Assembly (NCBI RefSeq): GCF_029533155.1
Contig: NZ_JAIZDB010000015.1
Coordinates: 21,331 to 85,330, forward strand
Length of the DNA stretch: 64,000 bases
Direction of reading: 5' to 3'
DNA from: Psychrobacillus antarcticus
Lineage (GTDB): Bacteria; Bacillota; Bacilli; Bacillales_A; Planococcaceae
The translations under genes and the position numbers were made by a program. The notes under the pieces were generated by a model. It ran no database searches, was not told where the DNA came from, and was given only the letters and a program-made list of their open reading frames with translations. Position 1 is the stretch's first letter. Each line of letters begins with the position of its first letter. Positions 19,010 to 28,711 of this stretch are shown piece after piece.

Positions 19010-20917
19010 TTATTTATTTGTGTATACATGAATCGTTCCATCTAATGGGATGAGTCCATTTTCTTTTGGTAGCTGAGATATTATTTCGTCTCCATCACCA
19101 TGCCAAACAATACTGAAGGGATACATATAGGACGTGATTTCCTTTCTTTTCGTTCCCACAAGATTTGGTGTACGAACTTGTTCTACATCTCCCCATCTAT
19201 ACTCTTTTTCCAGTTGGGTGCCACTACCTTTTGTCTTCAGGGAATCCTCCAAAATTTGACCAACAATAGGTGCTGCAATGACTCCACCAAATTGAGTACT
19301 ATGTTTTGGGTTATCAATGGCAACATAAACAATAAGTTCCGGATTATCTGCAGGTGCAAAACCGATAAAGGAAACAATGTATTCCCCTTCCATATACCTG
19401 CCGTTTTGAACTTTTTGTGCAGTACCTGTTTTACCACCAATCCGAAGTTGGTCGCGATAAGCGTTTCTACCTGATCCTTCTGCAACCACGTGTTCCAAGG
19501 CGTCTCTTACAATAGCTGAAGTTTCCTCACTAATCACTCGGCGCTTCATCTCTGGCTCGCTACTTGATAATATTTCGTTTGTTTCTCCATCTATTGTATT
19601 TTTTACAATATATGGTTTATACAGGTAACCACCATTAACTGCCGCAGCCACAGCTTGCACTTGTTGAATAGGAGTGACAGAAATCCCTTGGCCAAAAGAT
19701 GTTGTAGCATGTTCCACTGGTCCAAAGTTTTCTTTACTAAATAGAATACCCGTGGATTCCCCAGCCATCCCTGATCCTGTAGATTCACCAAATCCAAAGT
19801 TACGTATGTATTCTTGTAACTTATCTGCACCCACTCTTTTTCCTAACTCAATGAAACCAGGGTTGCAAGAATTTTCAACAACCTCTAAGAATGTTTGGTT
19901 TCCATGTCCTTGTCGTTTCCAGCAACGGAGCCTAGACCCTTCGACCATGGTATAACCTATATCATGAAAGTGATCATCCTCTAAGTCTACTACATTCTCT
20001 TCTAATGCCGCACTTAATGTAATAATCTTAAAAGTGGACCCAGGTTCAAAGGTCATCCAAACTGGTAAGTTCCGGTTATAAATAGTAGAGTCCACCTCTT
20101 GGTATGTCGATGGATCGAAATTGGGAGCAGAAGCAAGTGCTAATATTTCACCGTTTTTCGGGTTCATAACAATGGCAATCGCTTGGGTTGCCTCATACTT
20201 TTGCATCGCTTGCGTAAGCTCACGTTCTACTACTTTTTGAATATCTAAATCTACTGTTAGCTGAACATGATTACCTTTTACTCCATTTTTCCAACCATCG
20301 TCGACATGCGGGAGTGGTACTCCTTTTGCGTCAGTAAACATTCGAACGGCAGATGATTTGCCTTTTAAGATAGAATCATATTGATACTCAATTCCAGCAA
20401 GGCCTTGTGCATCATATCCTGTGAAACCTACTAATCTAGATAACATATTACCATATGGATAGTCTCTTATATAGTCGACTCCTGCATACAATCCTTTAAT
20501 ATTCTTGTCTTGTATTTCCATTGCTAGTTCACTAGAGATATTTTTCCCTTTTGGTGCAATTTTCACCAAGTAGGCTCGTTTGTTTATTTGCTCCAAAAGC
20601 TTACTTTTGTCCATACCAATTAATGACCCAATTTCTGCTGCTACCTGCTCAGGATCATCATTTTGAGATGGCATGTAAAATAATGTTGGTGCTAGCTTAT
20701 TTCCTACGATTACTTCTCCATTACGATCCAAGATATTCCCACGTAGTGATGCGTATGGTAGTTCTCTGTCCCAGCTTTCTTTCGCTTTGGTTGTAAGCTC
20801 ATCAAATCGGAAAAATTGAAGTTGAACTAATTTGAAAAGTACCAATAAGAATAAAATAATAATCATAATCCATATCATTCGAAGGCGCACAATTTGATTT
20901 ATTTTAGAAATTGCCAA
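19010..20917 (-). CDS. spoVD: Sporulation-specific penicillin-binding protein SpoVD
   Basis: A class B transpeptidase that cross-links spore cortex with SpoVE. A cytoplasmic N-terminus and one membrane helix (about 13-33) lead to the dimerisation domain and the transpeptidase domain: STFK at 294-297, SCN at 350-352, KTG at 496-498. One PASTA domain ends the protein. Two cysteines stand at residues 332 and 351, the positions of the redox-active pair in B. subtilis SpoVD that StoA keeps reduced. The start is TTG with AAAGGGG upstream. A sigma-E-like promoter lies in the short gap after pbpB. Confidence 0.96.
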   Translation of the reverse strand: MAISKINQIVRLRMIWIMIIILFLLVLFKLVQLQFFRFDELTTKAKESWDRELPYASLRGNILDRNGEVIVGNKLAPTLFYMPSQNDDPEQVAAEIGSLIGMDKSKLLEQINKRAYLVKIAPKGKNISSELAMEIQDKNIKGLYAGVDYIRDYPYGNMLSRLVGFTGYDAQGLAGIEYQYDSILKGKSSAVRMFTDAKGVPLPHVDDGWKNGVKGNHVQLTVDLDIQKVVERELTQAMQKYEATQAIAIVMNPKNGEILALASAPNFDPSTYQEVDSTIYNRNLPVWMTFEPGSTFKIITLSAALEENVVDLEDDHFHDIGYTMVEGSRLRCWKRQGHGNQTFLEVVENSCNPGFIELGKRVGADKLQEYIRNFGFGESTGSGMAGESTGILFSKENFGPVEHATTSFGQGISVTPIQQVQAVAAAVNGGYLYKPYIVKNTIDGETNEILSSSEPEMKRRVISEETSAIVRDALEHVVAEGSGRNAYRDQLRIGGKTGTAQKVQNGRYMEGEYIVSFIGFAPADNPELIVYVAIDNPKHSTQFGGVIAAPIVGQILEDSLKTKGSGTQLEKEYRWGDVEQVRTPNLVGTKRKEITSYMYPFSIVWHGDGDEIISQLPKENGLIPLDGTIHVYTNK

Positions 20918-20940
20918 ATCCCCTTTAGTCCGTTTTAGAT

Positions 20941-20969
20941 AACTTATGAGAAAATGGCTCTAACTATTC
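20941..20969 (-). promoter_or_regulatory. Candidate sigma-E promoter of spoVD
   Basis: On the minus strand GAATAGT (20969-20963), a 14-bp spacer and CATAAGTT (20948-20941) match 6 of 7 and 5 of 8 positions of the sigma-E consensus (KMATATT, 14 bp, CATACAMT). B. subtilis spoVD has a sigma-E promoter in the same gap. Confidence 0.55.
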
Positions 20970-20979
20970 TCTTACTCTT

Positions 20980-23184
20980 TTAGTCCTGAGGTAAATCCGT
21001 TATTAATTCTTCTTCATTTTTTTCCATGTTCGTTACTTCCTTTGGAGTTGCAAGTTTTATTACGATCGGAGTATCCGCTGTTACAATCGATCCTCCAGTC
21101 AAACTCTGTTCTGTGACAAATCCTTCTCCAACAATTTCAATAGGTAGCTTAGACATTGATTTATAAATCATGACATTTCTTTTTGACCATCCCTTAAAGC
21201 TAGGTAATTGGATATCTCCCTGTCCCTTTATAAAAACTGTGCTATTTGAAATAGTGGAAGTATTAGCCTCTGGATACTGTTCTTCTACTTTATCTGACTG
21301 ACCAATAATTACTGTTTTTAACCCTTGAGCCTCTAGTTTACTTTGACTTTCTATCATATCTTCACCAATTACATTTGGCATTTCAATTGGATTTGCAAGC
21401 TCTAAATTCTCAGGCTCGATATTTAAATATTTCAAACTTCTTTCTGTTACTGTGTTGAAAATTTCTGATGTTGTATCAGAACCCGATTCTGTTAACTCCA
21501 AATTAGGTCGATGAACCAAGATATACACGATTAACTGCGGATCCTCCACTGGGGCCATCCCTATGAAAGAATAGAGGAAATCGTTTCTCCCCCAGTAATA
21601 ACCACCACCTGGTTTTGAAATTTGGGCAGTACCAGTTTTACCAGCTGACGTATATCCATTTAACTTAAATTTCTTGGCAGTACCTATTTCTGATGTTACG
21701 GTACTTGCCAGTATTTCTTTTACCTGTTGTGCAGTTTCTGCAGAAATAGGAGATTTCTTTTCAGTCCTTTTATGATTCTGTACTACTTCATTTGTATTTG
21801 GATCGACAATTTTATCAATAACAAAGGGTTGCATCATTTTACCTTCATTTGCTATAGCAGTCATACCTTGCACCATTTGTATAGGTGTAACAGTTGTTCC
21901 CTGACCATATGTTGTAGTAATCCGTTCAACAGGTCCAGAGTCTGCTATAATTCCAGTTGCTTCGTTTGGAAGATCTATGCCCGTCTTCTGTCCAAATCCA
22001 AAGAGTTTCATGTACTCATTGAATGTTTTCTCTCCAATTTGGTTGAGTAAGTAAGCCATAGCAACGTTAGATGAACGTTGAAAACCTTCTAAATAGGAGA
22101 TATTTCCCCACCCTACTACGTTATGGTCACGAATCGTTGAATCGTATATTTTGAAAGATCCAGATTTATACGTAGCATTAGGTGCCCATACTCCCTCTTC
22201 GATTGCAGAGGCTAATGTGAATATCTTGAAGGTAGATCCTGGTTCAACTGTCTGCTCTGTTACTTCATTTAACCAGTTAGTGGATAATCCTTCTCGTGTA
22301 TTCGGTTCAAAGGTAGGGCGTTGGGACATAGCTAAAATCTCCCCAGTTTTTGGATCTGCTACAATAGCCGTAATCCGTTCTGGTTCATATTTTTCTTGCA
22401 CATTATTCATCGCTTCTTCCAGAAAGTTTTGAATGGTTTTATCTAACGTAAGGTGTATATCAAGGCCATTCTTTGCCTCCGTCACCATTTTTTCAGCATT
22501 CGGCAGTAAAAAACCTTTCGTATCACTCTTGAATTCAACTTTTCCGGGAGTACCGGTTAGCGCTTCATCATAAATATATTCAAGTCCCATTTTCCCGACA
22601 GGTTCAGCTGTCCCATCTTCCTTCTCCTCTTTTAGAGCAAAACCTATCAAATGCGAAGCAAACTGACCATTAGGATATAATCTTTTCAAATCCTCTATGA
22701 AAATTATTCCAGGTAGATTGTTACTTTTAATCTCTTCCATTACTTTGTTACTTATATCCCTACCTGCTTTTCCAAATTCTACTTGGTATCTCTCTGCTTT
22801 TATATTTTTTTCTAGTAAAGTTACAATCTCTTGTTCTGACATATCTATATAATTCGATAATATTTTAGCAGTCTTTACTGGATCACTAACATGTCTATCT
22901 ACACTACTATTACCTGAAGCACTTGGACTGATCACAGCAATCATTTTGTAACTAAGTGTATCCTGCGCAATAACCTCATCATTGCGATCCACTATTTTCC
23001 CTCTACTCGCTTGAAGAATTTGTTCTCTTTTATATTTATTTTCTGCCCTCGCTGTTAATTCCTGGCCTTCGGCTGTGCCCGTAACCTGTATAAACACAAA
23101 ACGACTAAGTAATAAAAAAAAGAGCCCTCCATATAGTAAAAACATTAGAAAGGCTCCCCATTGAAAACGAAATTTCTTATTCAT
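20980..23184 (-). CDS. pbpB: Penicillin-binding protein 2B (FtsI-type)
   Basis: The essential class B transpeptidase of the division septum. One membrane helix (about 11-34) is followed by the pedestal domain and the transpeptidase domain: STFK at 317-320, SSN at 371-373, KTG at 516-518. Two C-terminal PASTA-like repeats follow (NPIEMPNVIGEDMIESQ..., GDIQLPSFKGWSKRNV...). 734 residues is normal for PBP2B. Its ATG overlaps the ftsL stop by 4 bp. The more regular two-PASTA tail distinguishes it from the spoVD neighbour. Confidence 0.97.
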   Translation of the reverse strand: MNKKFRFQWGAFLMFLLYGGLFFLLLSRFVFIQVTGTAEGQELTARAENKYKREQILQASRGKIVDRNDEVIAQDTLSYKMIAVISPSASGNSSVDRHVSDPVKTAKILSNYIDMSEQEIVTLLEKNIKAERYQVEFGKAGRDISNKVMEEIKSNNLPGIIFIEDLKRLYPNGQFASHLIGFALKEEKEDGTAEPVGKMGLEYIYDEALTGTPGKVEFKSDTKGFLLPNAEKMVTEAKNGLDIHLTLDKTIQNFLEEAMNNVQEKYEPERITAIVADPKTGEILAMSQRPTFEPNTREGLSTNWLNEVTEQTVEPGSTFKIFTLASAIEEGVWAPNATYKSGSFKIYDSTIRDHNVVGWGNISYLEGFQRSSNVAMAYLLNQIGEKTFNEYMKLFGFGQKTGIDLPNEATGIIADSGPVERITTTYGQGTTVTPIQMVQGMTAIANEGKMMQPFVIDKIVDPNTNEVVQNHKRTEKKSPISAETAQQVKEILASTVTSEIGTAKKFKLNGYTSAGKTGTAQISKPGGGYYWGRNDFLYSFIGMAPVEDPQLIVYILVHRPNLELTESGSDTTSEIFNTVTERSLKYLNIEPENLELANPIEMPNVIGEDMIESQSKLEAQGLKTVIIGQSDKVEEQYPEANTSTISNSTVFIKGQGDIQLPSFKGWSKRNVMIYKSMSKLPIEIVGEGFVTEQSLTGGSIVTADTPIVIKLATPKEVTNMEKNEEELITDLPQD

Positions 23185-23549
23185 TGTCCTGGCACTACCT
23201 TTACGTTTTGCTCATTCAGTTTCAAACCGAGCTCTTCCGCCTTTTTCCAAATGCGATCATAGGTAGATAATTCACTTACTTGTACTGATAAGTCAGTATT
23301 CGTTTTTGCTGAAGAGTCAATTTCCTTTTCCATCATCGAAATGTCGGTAGTAGTTGCTCTCACAGCGGTTTCCGTTTGAATAATCATTAAAGACAAAACG
23401 GTAACTACAGCTAGTAATCCAACTAATAGAATTTTTTCTCCCCGAGAGATTAGATTATTACGTTTGTTCGCCTGCTTCTTTACATGTGGTTGTTCAGTGT
23501 AAGAAGGGCGTGGTATGTATGATTGTGACTGCTGTTTGCGTAAAGCCAT
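23181..23549 (-). CDS. ftsL: Cell-division protein FtsL
   Basis: A small bitopic divisome protein: cytoplasmic N-terminus, one membrane helix (about residues 38-57), then an extracytoplasmic leucine-zipper-like coiled coil (about 60-105) ending in EELGLKLNEQNVKVVPG. It partners DivIB and DivIC. 122 residues is typical. It is tightly coupled on both sides: 0-bp gap to rsmH and 4-bp overlap with pbpB. Confidence 0.93.
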   Translation of the reverse strand: MALRKQQSQSYIPRPSYTEQPHVKKQANKRNNLISRGEKILLVGLLAVVTVLSLMIIQTETAVRATTTDISMMEKEIDSSAKTNTDLSVQVSELSTYDRIWKKAEELGLKLNEQNVKVVPGQ

Positions 23550-24500
23550 TTAGACACTTCCCTTTTCGATTAATTTTTCCACAATACGTAACTTAGCTGA
23601 ACGGGAACGATTATTAACCGCCAATTCTTCTTCTGACGGGACAATCGGTTTCCTTGTAATCATTTTTAACATCGGCTCCATACCTGCAGGAATCACTGGT
23701 AAGTTTGGTGGTAAATCCGGTAAAGAAGATGCTTCTTTAAAAATTGTTTTAGTTAGCCTATCTTCTAAAGAATGGAAGGTAATAACACTTACTCTTCCTC
23801 CCACTTTTATAAGCTTAATTGCATCTTCTAGAGAGTCTTCTGCTGCTCCTAATTCATCATTTACAGCAATTCGGATTGCTTGGAAGATGCGTTTTGCAGG
23901 ATGTCCACCAGTTCGTCTAGCAGCTGCTGGAATGCCCTCTTTTATAAGTTCCACGAGTTGGAAAGTTGTAGAAATTGGTTCAATTTCTCTAGCTTTTTCA
24001 ATTTTACGTGCTACAGGTTTTGAAAACTTTTCTTCTCCATAACGGAAAAATATTTTAAGTAGTTTTTCATATGGCCACTCGTTGACTACATGATAAGCAG
24101 TTAACTCACTTGTTTGATCCATTCGCATATCTAGTGGTGCATCGTAGTTGTAGCTAAATCCACGCTCTGGCGTATCTAACTGTGGTGATGATACACCTAA
24201 GTCATACAAAATACCATCCACTTTTTCAACACCAATTTGGTGAAGCTCATCTTTTAAATAACGAAAATTAGCATGTATAAATGTGACTTTATCTAAATAT
24301 GGCGCTAGTTTTAGCTTGGCATTTTCAATTGCCGTCATATCTTGATCAAAACAAATAAGTCTACCTTTTTCATTTAATTGTTGTACTAAATATTCACTGT
24401 GCCCTGCTCCACCTAGTGTGCAATCCACATAGACTCCATCAGGACGAATAGCTAGACCATCTACTGTCTCTTTTAATAATACGGTTGTGTGATGAAACAA
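23550..24500 (-). CDS. rsmH: 16S rRNA (cytosine-1402 N4) methyltransferase RsmH
   Basis: A SAM-dependent methyltransferase (formerly MraW) that modifies C1402 in the decoding centre of 16S rRNA. The SAM motif is [15 protein letters not shown]; later motifs [34 protein letters not shown] and [14 protein letters not shown] are intact. I chose the TTG at 24500 ([11 protein letters not shown]) because it matches the family N-terminus and has GAGGAG 8 bp upstream. A GTG three codons earlier lies inside that ribosome-binding site. Confidence 0.97.
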   Translation of the reverse strand: MFHHTTVLLKETVDGLAIRPDGVYVDCTLGGAGHSEYLVQQLNEKGRLICFDQDMTAIENAKLKLAPYLDKVTFIHANFRYLKDELHQIGVEKVDGILYDLGVSSPQLDTPERGFSYNYDAPLDMRMDQTSELTAYHVVNEWPYEKLLKIFFRYGEEKFSKPVARKIEKAREIEPISTTFQLVELIKEGIPAAARRTGGHPAKRIFQAIRIAVNDELGAAEDSLEDAIKLIKVGGRVSVITFHSLEDRLTKTIFKEASSLPDLPPNLPVIPAGMEPMLKMITRKPIVPSEEELAVNNRSRSAKLRIVEKLIEKGSV

Positions 24501-24544
24501 GCTTCTCACTCCTCATAATCAGATTCACTTTGAGATGAATTAAG

Positions 24545-24976
24545 TTAAATATCAAAGCCAATCATATTTTCTGCAATATCATTGAACGAATCCTCAGATT
24601 CCGTATAATAATTTTCCCAAGCATCTTTAGCCCAAATTTCAAGTCGATTCGATACCCCAAGGACAATACATTCCTTATCCATTTTTGCATAGCTACGGAG
24701 ATTAGTTGGAATGTTGATACGACCTTGTTTGTCTATTTCTACTTCGGATGCACCGGAGAAGAAAAAACGAGTAAATGCACGAGCATCTTTCTTCGTAACG
24801 GGTAGTTCTTTCAGTTTTTCTTCGAGTTTTCGCCATTCATTCATAGGATAACCAAATAGACAATTATCAAGACCACGCGTTAAGACAAAACTATCTTCTA
24901 AGTGCTCTCGAAATTTAGAAGGAATTATTAACCGTCCCTTCGCATCAACATTATGTTGATATTCGCCCATGAACAT
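24545..24976 (-). CDS. mraZ: Transcriptional regulator MraZ
   Basis: An AbrB-like DNA-binding protein and first gene of the dcw cluster; it represses its own promoter in studied bacteria. Two SpoVT/AbrB-type repeats are visible: [21 protein letters not shown] and [24 protein letters not shown] 24976 (MFMGEYQ) is chosen over a GTG three codons upstream because GGGGTGAG is well placed and the N-terminus matches the family. A triplet of TGGNN boxes at 10-bp spacing lies 30-54 bp upstream. Confidence 0.96.
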   Translation of the reverse strand: MFMGEYQHNVDAKGRLIIPSKFREHLEDSFVLTRGLDNCLFGYPMNEWRKLEEKLKELPVTKKDARAFTRFFFSGASEVEIDKQGRINIPTNLRSYAKMDKECIVLGVSNRLEIWAKDAWENYYTESEDSFNDIAENMIGFDI

Positions 24977-25005
24977 GCTACTCACCCCACTTTATGTCAA
25001 TAACA

Positions 25006-25030
25006 TACCACATCGCCCCACTTTCCTCCA
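25006..25030 (-). promoter_or_regulatory. MraZ operator: three TGGNN boxes
   Basis: On the minus strand TGGAG (25030-25026), TGGGG (25020-25016) and TGGTA (25010-25006) are separated by exactly 5 bp each. This is the architecture of known MraZ binding sites (TGGGN direct repeats with 5-bp spacers). It lies just upstream of mraZ, so autoregulation is expected. Confidence 0.7.
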
Positions 25031-25325
25031 CCGTTTTTTAAAAAAAGGGGCATTATTTCTTTAAAATGCGTAAATAGTACTTGTTGAGACAGGATTTCTA
25101 GCAATTTCAACAAAGTATTCTAGAACTTTAAGACGTGTAAAAGTTGGAGTGTTTTTATGTGTTTATTACACCTTTTCAAAAAATGGGGAAGAAATCGCTC
25201 AGAAAATGGGTCCAAACATGAAAAAGTGGGGGGAAGTGTAACGTTTCTTGTTGTTAGTTGGAAAAGTGGATTTTATAGAGCACAAGCAGCATTTTCACAT
25301 AAAAAAACTGGACAAAAGTTCAAAA
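25031..25325. other. Intergenic region upstream of the dcw cluster
   Basis: It probably carries the mraZ promoter, but I could not choose a convincing -35/-10 pair. A plus-strand open frame at 25157-25375 runs on into the hairpin repeat, has no good ribosome-binding site and resembles no family, so I do not call it a gene. Confidence 0.4.
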
Positions 25326-25668
25326 CCTATTTCTCTCGTTTTCGAAGGGCTTTGGACAGATGTTTTGCTATATGATTGCCGAGTGAATTTTAAGGGATGT
25401 TAGTTGGTTGTGATATCCGTCATAACCAACTAACATCCCTTTTTTTTGGTAATCTTATGGCGTTTACTACTCTCTTAATTGATTGTAGTGAAAGGTGGCG
25501 ACTCCGGCGGGATGAGTGAGACAGATGAGATATCACAGCGACGCGCTAGCGACGGTGATAGCTCATCGCTCACCCCGCGGAACGCGTCCACCTGTAACGG
25601 AAATCAGTAGAATTATTCTAAGTCCCGTGAACTTCGGTGTTCACTCTATATTTTTTTATACTTTTTCA
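25326..25668. repeat. Composite intergenic element B (hairpin, GC-rich cassette, tail)
   Basis: The hairpin module has lost most of its right outer arm. Its core (25391-25448) is a long stem, AAGGGATGTTAGTTGGTTGTGA pairing across to ACCAACTAACATCCCTT, with sequence different from copy A but pairing kept. It joins at about 25466 to the GC-rich cassette (25474-25612, GGTGGCGACTCCGGCGGGATG...). That cassette holds a long imperfect palindrome around GATGAG...GTGATAGCTCATC and ends CCACCTGTAACGGAAATCAGTAG. A degenerate tail abuts the bshC terminator. Confidence 0.8.
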
Positions 25669-25670
25669 TA

Positions 25671-25700
25671 AAAAAATCCCCACTATTGAAAGTGAGGAGT
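25671..25700 (-). terminator. Intrinsic terminator of bshC
   Basis: On the minus strand CCTCACT pairs with AGTGGGG across TTCAAT, followed by ATTTTTTT. It lies just past the bshC stop. Confidence 0.8.
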
Positions 25701-25705
25701 GAAAA

Positions 25706-27322
25706 TTATAGATAAATTACATGATGTTTACCGTTAAATTCATATGGAACCTCTAATAGTTGTTGAATCAGAGATGGACCATACTCATTTAACAATTGAA
25801 TCGGTGTATATGTGCGTTCTTGCAGACCACCGTTTGGAATGAGATTCATACTAATACGATCATAGCGATTAGTGGTCGCATCTAACTTACTTAAGAATGT
25901 ATCTTCTACTGTATTACCGATAAATTTCAGCTGTTTTTCATGGTTTTTTAAATTCTTTTGCAGTAATGGAGATAACTTCAACCCATCGGTCACTAATAGT
26001 TGCTCCAACTTGTCATACTTTTCTATAAGATCCTCTTTCATTTTTTCAATCAAATGAGGAATTTGTTCGTTACGATTAGAATTAATATAATTCAATTTAG
26101 CATCTTGCACAGTTCCATTCCACACGTCTTCGATAGTAAAGGATAACTTTTCTAGTAAGGATTGCATTTTTGCATTGACTATCGAAATACTAATTCGTGG
26201 CATAAGAACTGGCATTTTCATATCAAAAAGCTCAAATGCTGTTTTAAGTGTACCCCAATAAGCAATCTCACCAGGTCCAGCTATGAAACTTAACACCGGA
26301 AAGACCATTTCTTGCATGATAGGTCTAGTCACTACATTATTGCTTAACTTTTCAGGATGTTCTCTAGCAATTTCCATCATTTCATCTAATGTAAATGAGA
26401 GTCCCTTTACTTCATGAATAAATTGATCGTTCACTCTTTCCAATAAGAAACGTTCGCCCTCTTCTACGTAAAACAAATGGGCAGCTGATTCTTTTGCTTG
26501 AATTGGAGTGCCAAACCCCTCTTGTTGCATTTTATCCTCATGTTCAAATACAACCTTCGCTATTTCTGAAGCATGTAGAATTTGTAATTGGAAATAATCA
26601 CTCTCTAACTTTCTTAATGGTTCATATGCAGCATCTAGTAATAGTAAACCTTCCTCTTGAAAAAGTTCGTTCATCAATGCTGTAAAAAAGCTTGTATACG
26701 TTAAGTTATTTTCTAAAAGCTCTAAAACCTTTGATTGAAGATTTTTTGTGTATAAGGATTCTGGTAGGCTTTTGAAAATTTCATCTAAATAGCTATCCAT
26801 GAGTTGCAGGTCAAATGTGGATTCGGATGCTATTTTCTTAGTTCTAGACTTTTCCGGATACACTAGCTTTTGTAGCGTTCGGCTTCTTTCTATGTATACA
26901 TGATTAATTTCGTCAATATCATGATCCTCGCCAGCAATCCAAAAAACAGGAATAACAGGTACTCCAAGTACTTCTCTTTGTTGTTTTGCCATCGCAATAA
27001 CGGAAATTGCTTTATGGATTGAATACAGTGGCCCTGAAAGAATCCCTGCTTGCTGCCCTCCTATTACTACGACACCATTGTTTCTGAGTTCATCTATATG
27101 TTGACTACTCTTTGCTGAAATTCCATATTTACTCATATATGAAGTGATTACTTCCGCAAGTTCAGTTCTTTTATGTTTGCTAAAATCAGCTTCTTGAATC
27201 CTTTTAGTAAGTGCTTTTTGATTCCATTCATAATGAAAGAAAGAAGATAAATTAGTTACATCTTCTAAATATTTCTTATAAAATGAGGAAGCGAATGGTT
27301 GTGTGTATTGCTCTAATCGCAC
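25706..27322 (-). CDS. bshC: Bacillithiol biosynthesis cysteine-adding enzyme BshC
   Basis: Cytoplasmic enzyme proposed to add cysteine to GlcN-malate in the last step of bacillithiol synthesis. Family motifs include VVIGGQQAGILSGPLYSIHKAIS near residue 90, VPVIPVFWIAGEDHDIDEINHVY near 125, and the C-terminal LNEYGPSLIQQLLEVPYEFNGKHHVIYL. 538 residues is the usual length. The start is GTG (MRLEQYTQPF) with AGAGGTGG upstream. In Bacillus this gene also lies just upstream of mraZ. Confidence 0.95.
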   Translation of the reverse strand: MRLEQYTQPFASSFYKKYLEDVTNLSSFFHYEWNQKALTKRIQEADFSKHKRTELAEVITSYMSKYGISAKSSQHIDELRNNGVVVIGGQQAGILSGPLYSIHKAISVIAMAKQQREVLGVPVIPVFWIAGEDHDIDEINHVYIERSRTLQKLVYPEKSRTKKIASESTFDLQLMDSYLDEIFKSLPESLYTKNLQSKVLELLENNLTYTSFFTALMNELFQEEGLLLLDAAYEPLRKLESDYFQLQILHASEIAKVVFEHEDKMQQEGFGTPIQAKESAAHLFYVEEGERFLLERVNDQFIHEVKGLSFTLDEMMEIAREHPEKLSNNVVTRPIMQEMVFPVLSFIAGPGEIAYWGTLKTAFELFDMKMPVLMPRISISIVNAKMQSLLEKLSFTIEDVWNGTVQDAKLNYINSNRNEQIPHLIEKMKEDLIEKYDKLEQLLVTDGLKLSPLLQKNLKNHEKQLKFIGNTVEDTFLSKLDATTNRYDRISMNLIPNGGLQERTYTPIQLLNEYGPSLIQQLLEVPYEFNGKHHVIYL

Positions 27323-27429
27323 GTTTTTTCCACCTCTGTTATTTTCAATTTCAATTGGTGAAAAATCACCAAAGCTATCATTTTAAATACTTTAAGAGTA
27401 TATCACTTACAATTTAAGTGTGAAAATTA

Positions 27430-27834
27430 TTAGCTTATATAACTTAAAACATATCTGATAACTCCGAATAACCATAAAAACGCATATGTAAAGCATAATA
27501 AAAGAAATAATAATCTCCATATTTTCCTTAACAAAGGGATTACTTCTATTTCTTTTTTACTACGCCATTCTAGAATCGTGATAATAGTTGCTAGGATAAT
27601 GGAAAAAATAACGAGATACCAAGCAATCTCTTTTAAGAAAAAGAAAGAAAATAAATTAGTAATGGAAAAATATAAAAAGAATGTTGATATATCAGCTGCT
27701 ATTCCAATTGTTTTTTTTCTTTTTAGGCGGAAAAATGTACAAAAAAGAAATACCAATAAGAAAACAACTACTGGATATATAACGAAAACCGAAAGAACAT
27801 TAACGATTGTACTCACCTTCTTTATTCTTTTCAC
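27430..27834 (-). CDS. DUF3397-like membrane protein
   Basis: A 134-residue integral membrane protein with four hydrophobic segments (about 11-33, 42-62, 66-86, 108-130) separated by basic loops (RLKRKK, EWRSKKE). Position between panE and bshC and the topology match the Bacillus DUF3397 family; function is unknown. The GTG start at 27834 lies inside the end of panE; another GTG six codons later is also possible. Assignment to the family rests on context and topology, not on a diagnostic motif. Confidence 0.7.
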   Translation of the reverse strand: MKRIKKVSTIVNVLSVFVIYPVVVFLLVFLFCTFFRLKRKKTIGIAADISTFFLYFSITNLFSFFFLKEIAWYLVIFSIILATIITILEWRSKKEIEVIPLLRKIWRLLFLLLCFTYAFLWLFGVIRYVLSYIS

Positions 27835-28690
27835 TTAATAATAAATAAAAAGAACGTAAAATAGGCAACGTTTGCTGTCTTTGAGCTGCCATTTCTAAAA
27901 TAGCTCCTACTATTGTGCCTAACTCCATCATTCGACCATTCTCGTAGTCTTTAAGCATAGAAGAACGATTGAACTCAGTATTCTCACACAGTGCTACAAC
28001 TTCATCCCACGTTAGTCTATCTTTCCATTCCACAAACGCTTCTATCATTTCATTGTACATACTTCTCAAAATAACTTTGTAAGAATCATTTTTGATAAGC
28101 TCGCCATTAGGTACACGAGCAATAGTAGTTAAAGGATTGATCAAACAATTTAGCATGGCTTTCTTTATAAGTATTTGCTCCATATTTTTGGTTAAAATTA
28201 ATGGGAATTGGTCGTTATTACTTTTTATAAAATTATGAATGGAAGACCATTCCCCTTTATAAGGCCCAATATAAGTTGGACCTATTCCTAAGTGTTGAAC
28301 TGTAGCGTTGTTTTTTTTCGTTGCACCGTGTAACACAGATCCTAGCATAATTGTTTCTTGTTTTAATTTCTCTAGAAAGGCTATATGTGATAAACCATTT
28401 TGTATAAATAGAAGTGGAATATGCAGTGGTAAAGAATTTATCTGGTCTTCTAATTGTGGTAGATGATGGTATTTCACGGCAATAACAATAAGATCCATCT
28501 GTTTTAAATCTGCTATATCCAAAACGATATCACAAGCAATTCGCTCCGGATTTCCCGTGTTTTTTTCTATGTAGAATCGCTTAACTTTACTAGTTTCTCG
28601 GACTAAAAAAGTAATGTCATGACCTGATTCCGATAACTTAGTGCCAAATAGTAGCCCAATTGCTCCTGCACCAACAATCCCAATATTCAT
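27800..28690 (-). CDS. panE: 2-dehydropantoate 2-reductase
   Basis: An NADPH-dependent ketopantoate reductase of the pantothenate/CoA pathway. The N-terminal Rossmann motif is MNIGIVGAGAIGLLFGTKL. The middle region has VIAVKYHHL and FIQNGL, and the C-terminal domain carries KAMLNCLINPLTTIARVPNGEL, which holds the family catalytic lysine. ATG 28690 is chosen over a GTG three codons upstream because GGGGTG lies 6 bp before it. This corresponds to B. subtilis ylbQ. Specificity within the PanE/ApbA family is inferred. Confidence 0.88.
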   Translation of the reverse strand: MNIGIVGAGAIGLLFGTKLSESGHDITFLVRETSKVKRFYIEKNTGNPERIACDIVLDIADLKQMDLIVIAVKYHHLPQLEDQINSLPLHIPLLFIQNGLSHIAFLEKLKQETIMLGSVLHGATKKNNATVQHLGIGPTYIGPYKGEWSSIHNFIKSNNDQFPLILTKNMEQILIKKAMLNCLINPLTTIARVPNGELIKNDSYKVILRSMYNEMIEAFVEWKDRLTWDEVVALCENTEFNRSSMLKDYENGRMMELGTIVGAILEMAAQRQQTLPILRSFYLLLSEKNKEGEYNR

Positions 28691-28711
28691 AAATATCACC
28701 CCTGAGTTCTA

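Noticed and set aside
25157..25375. 72-residue frame upstream of mraZ
   Set aside because: The second half is the hairpin repeat and the first half is a likely promoter region; no ribosome-binding site, no recognisable family.
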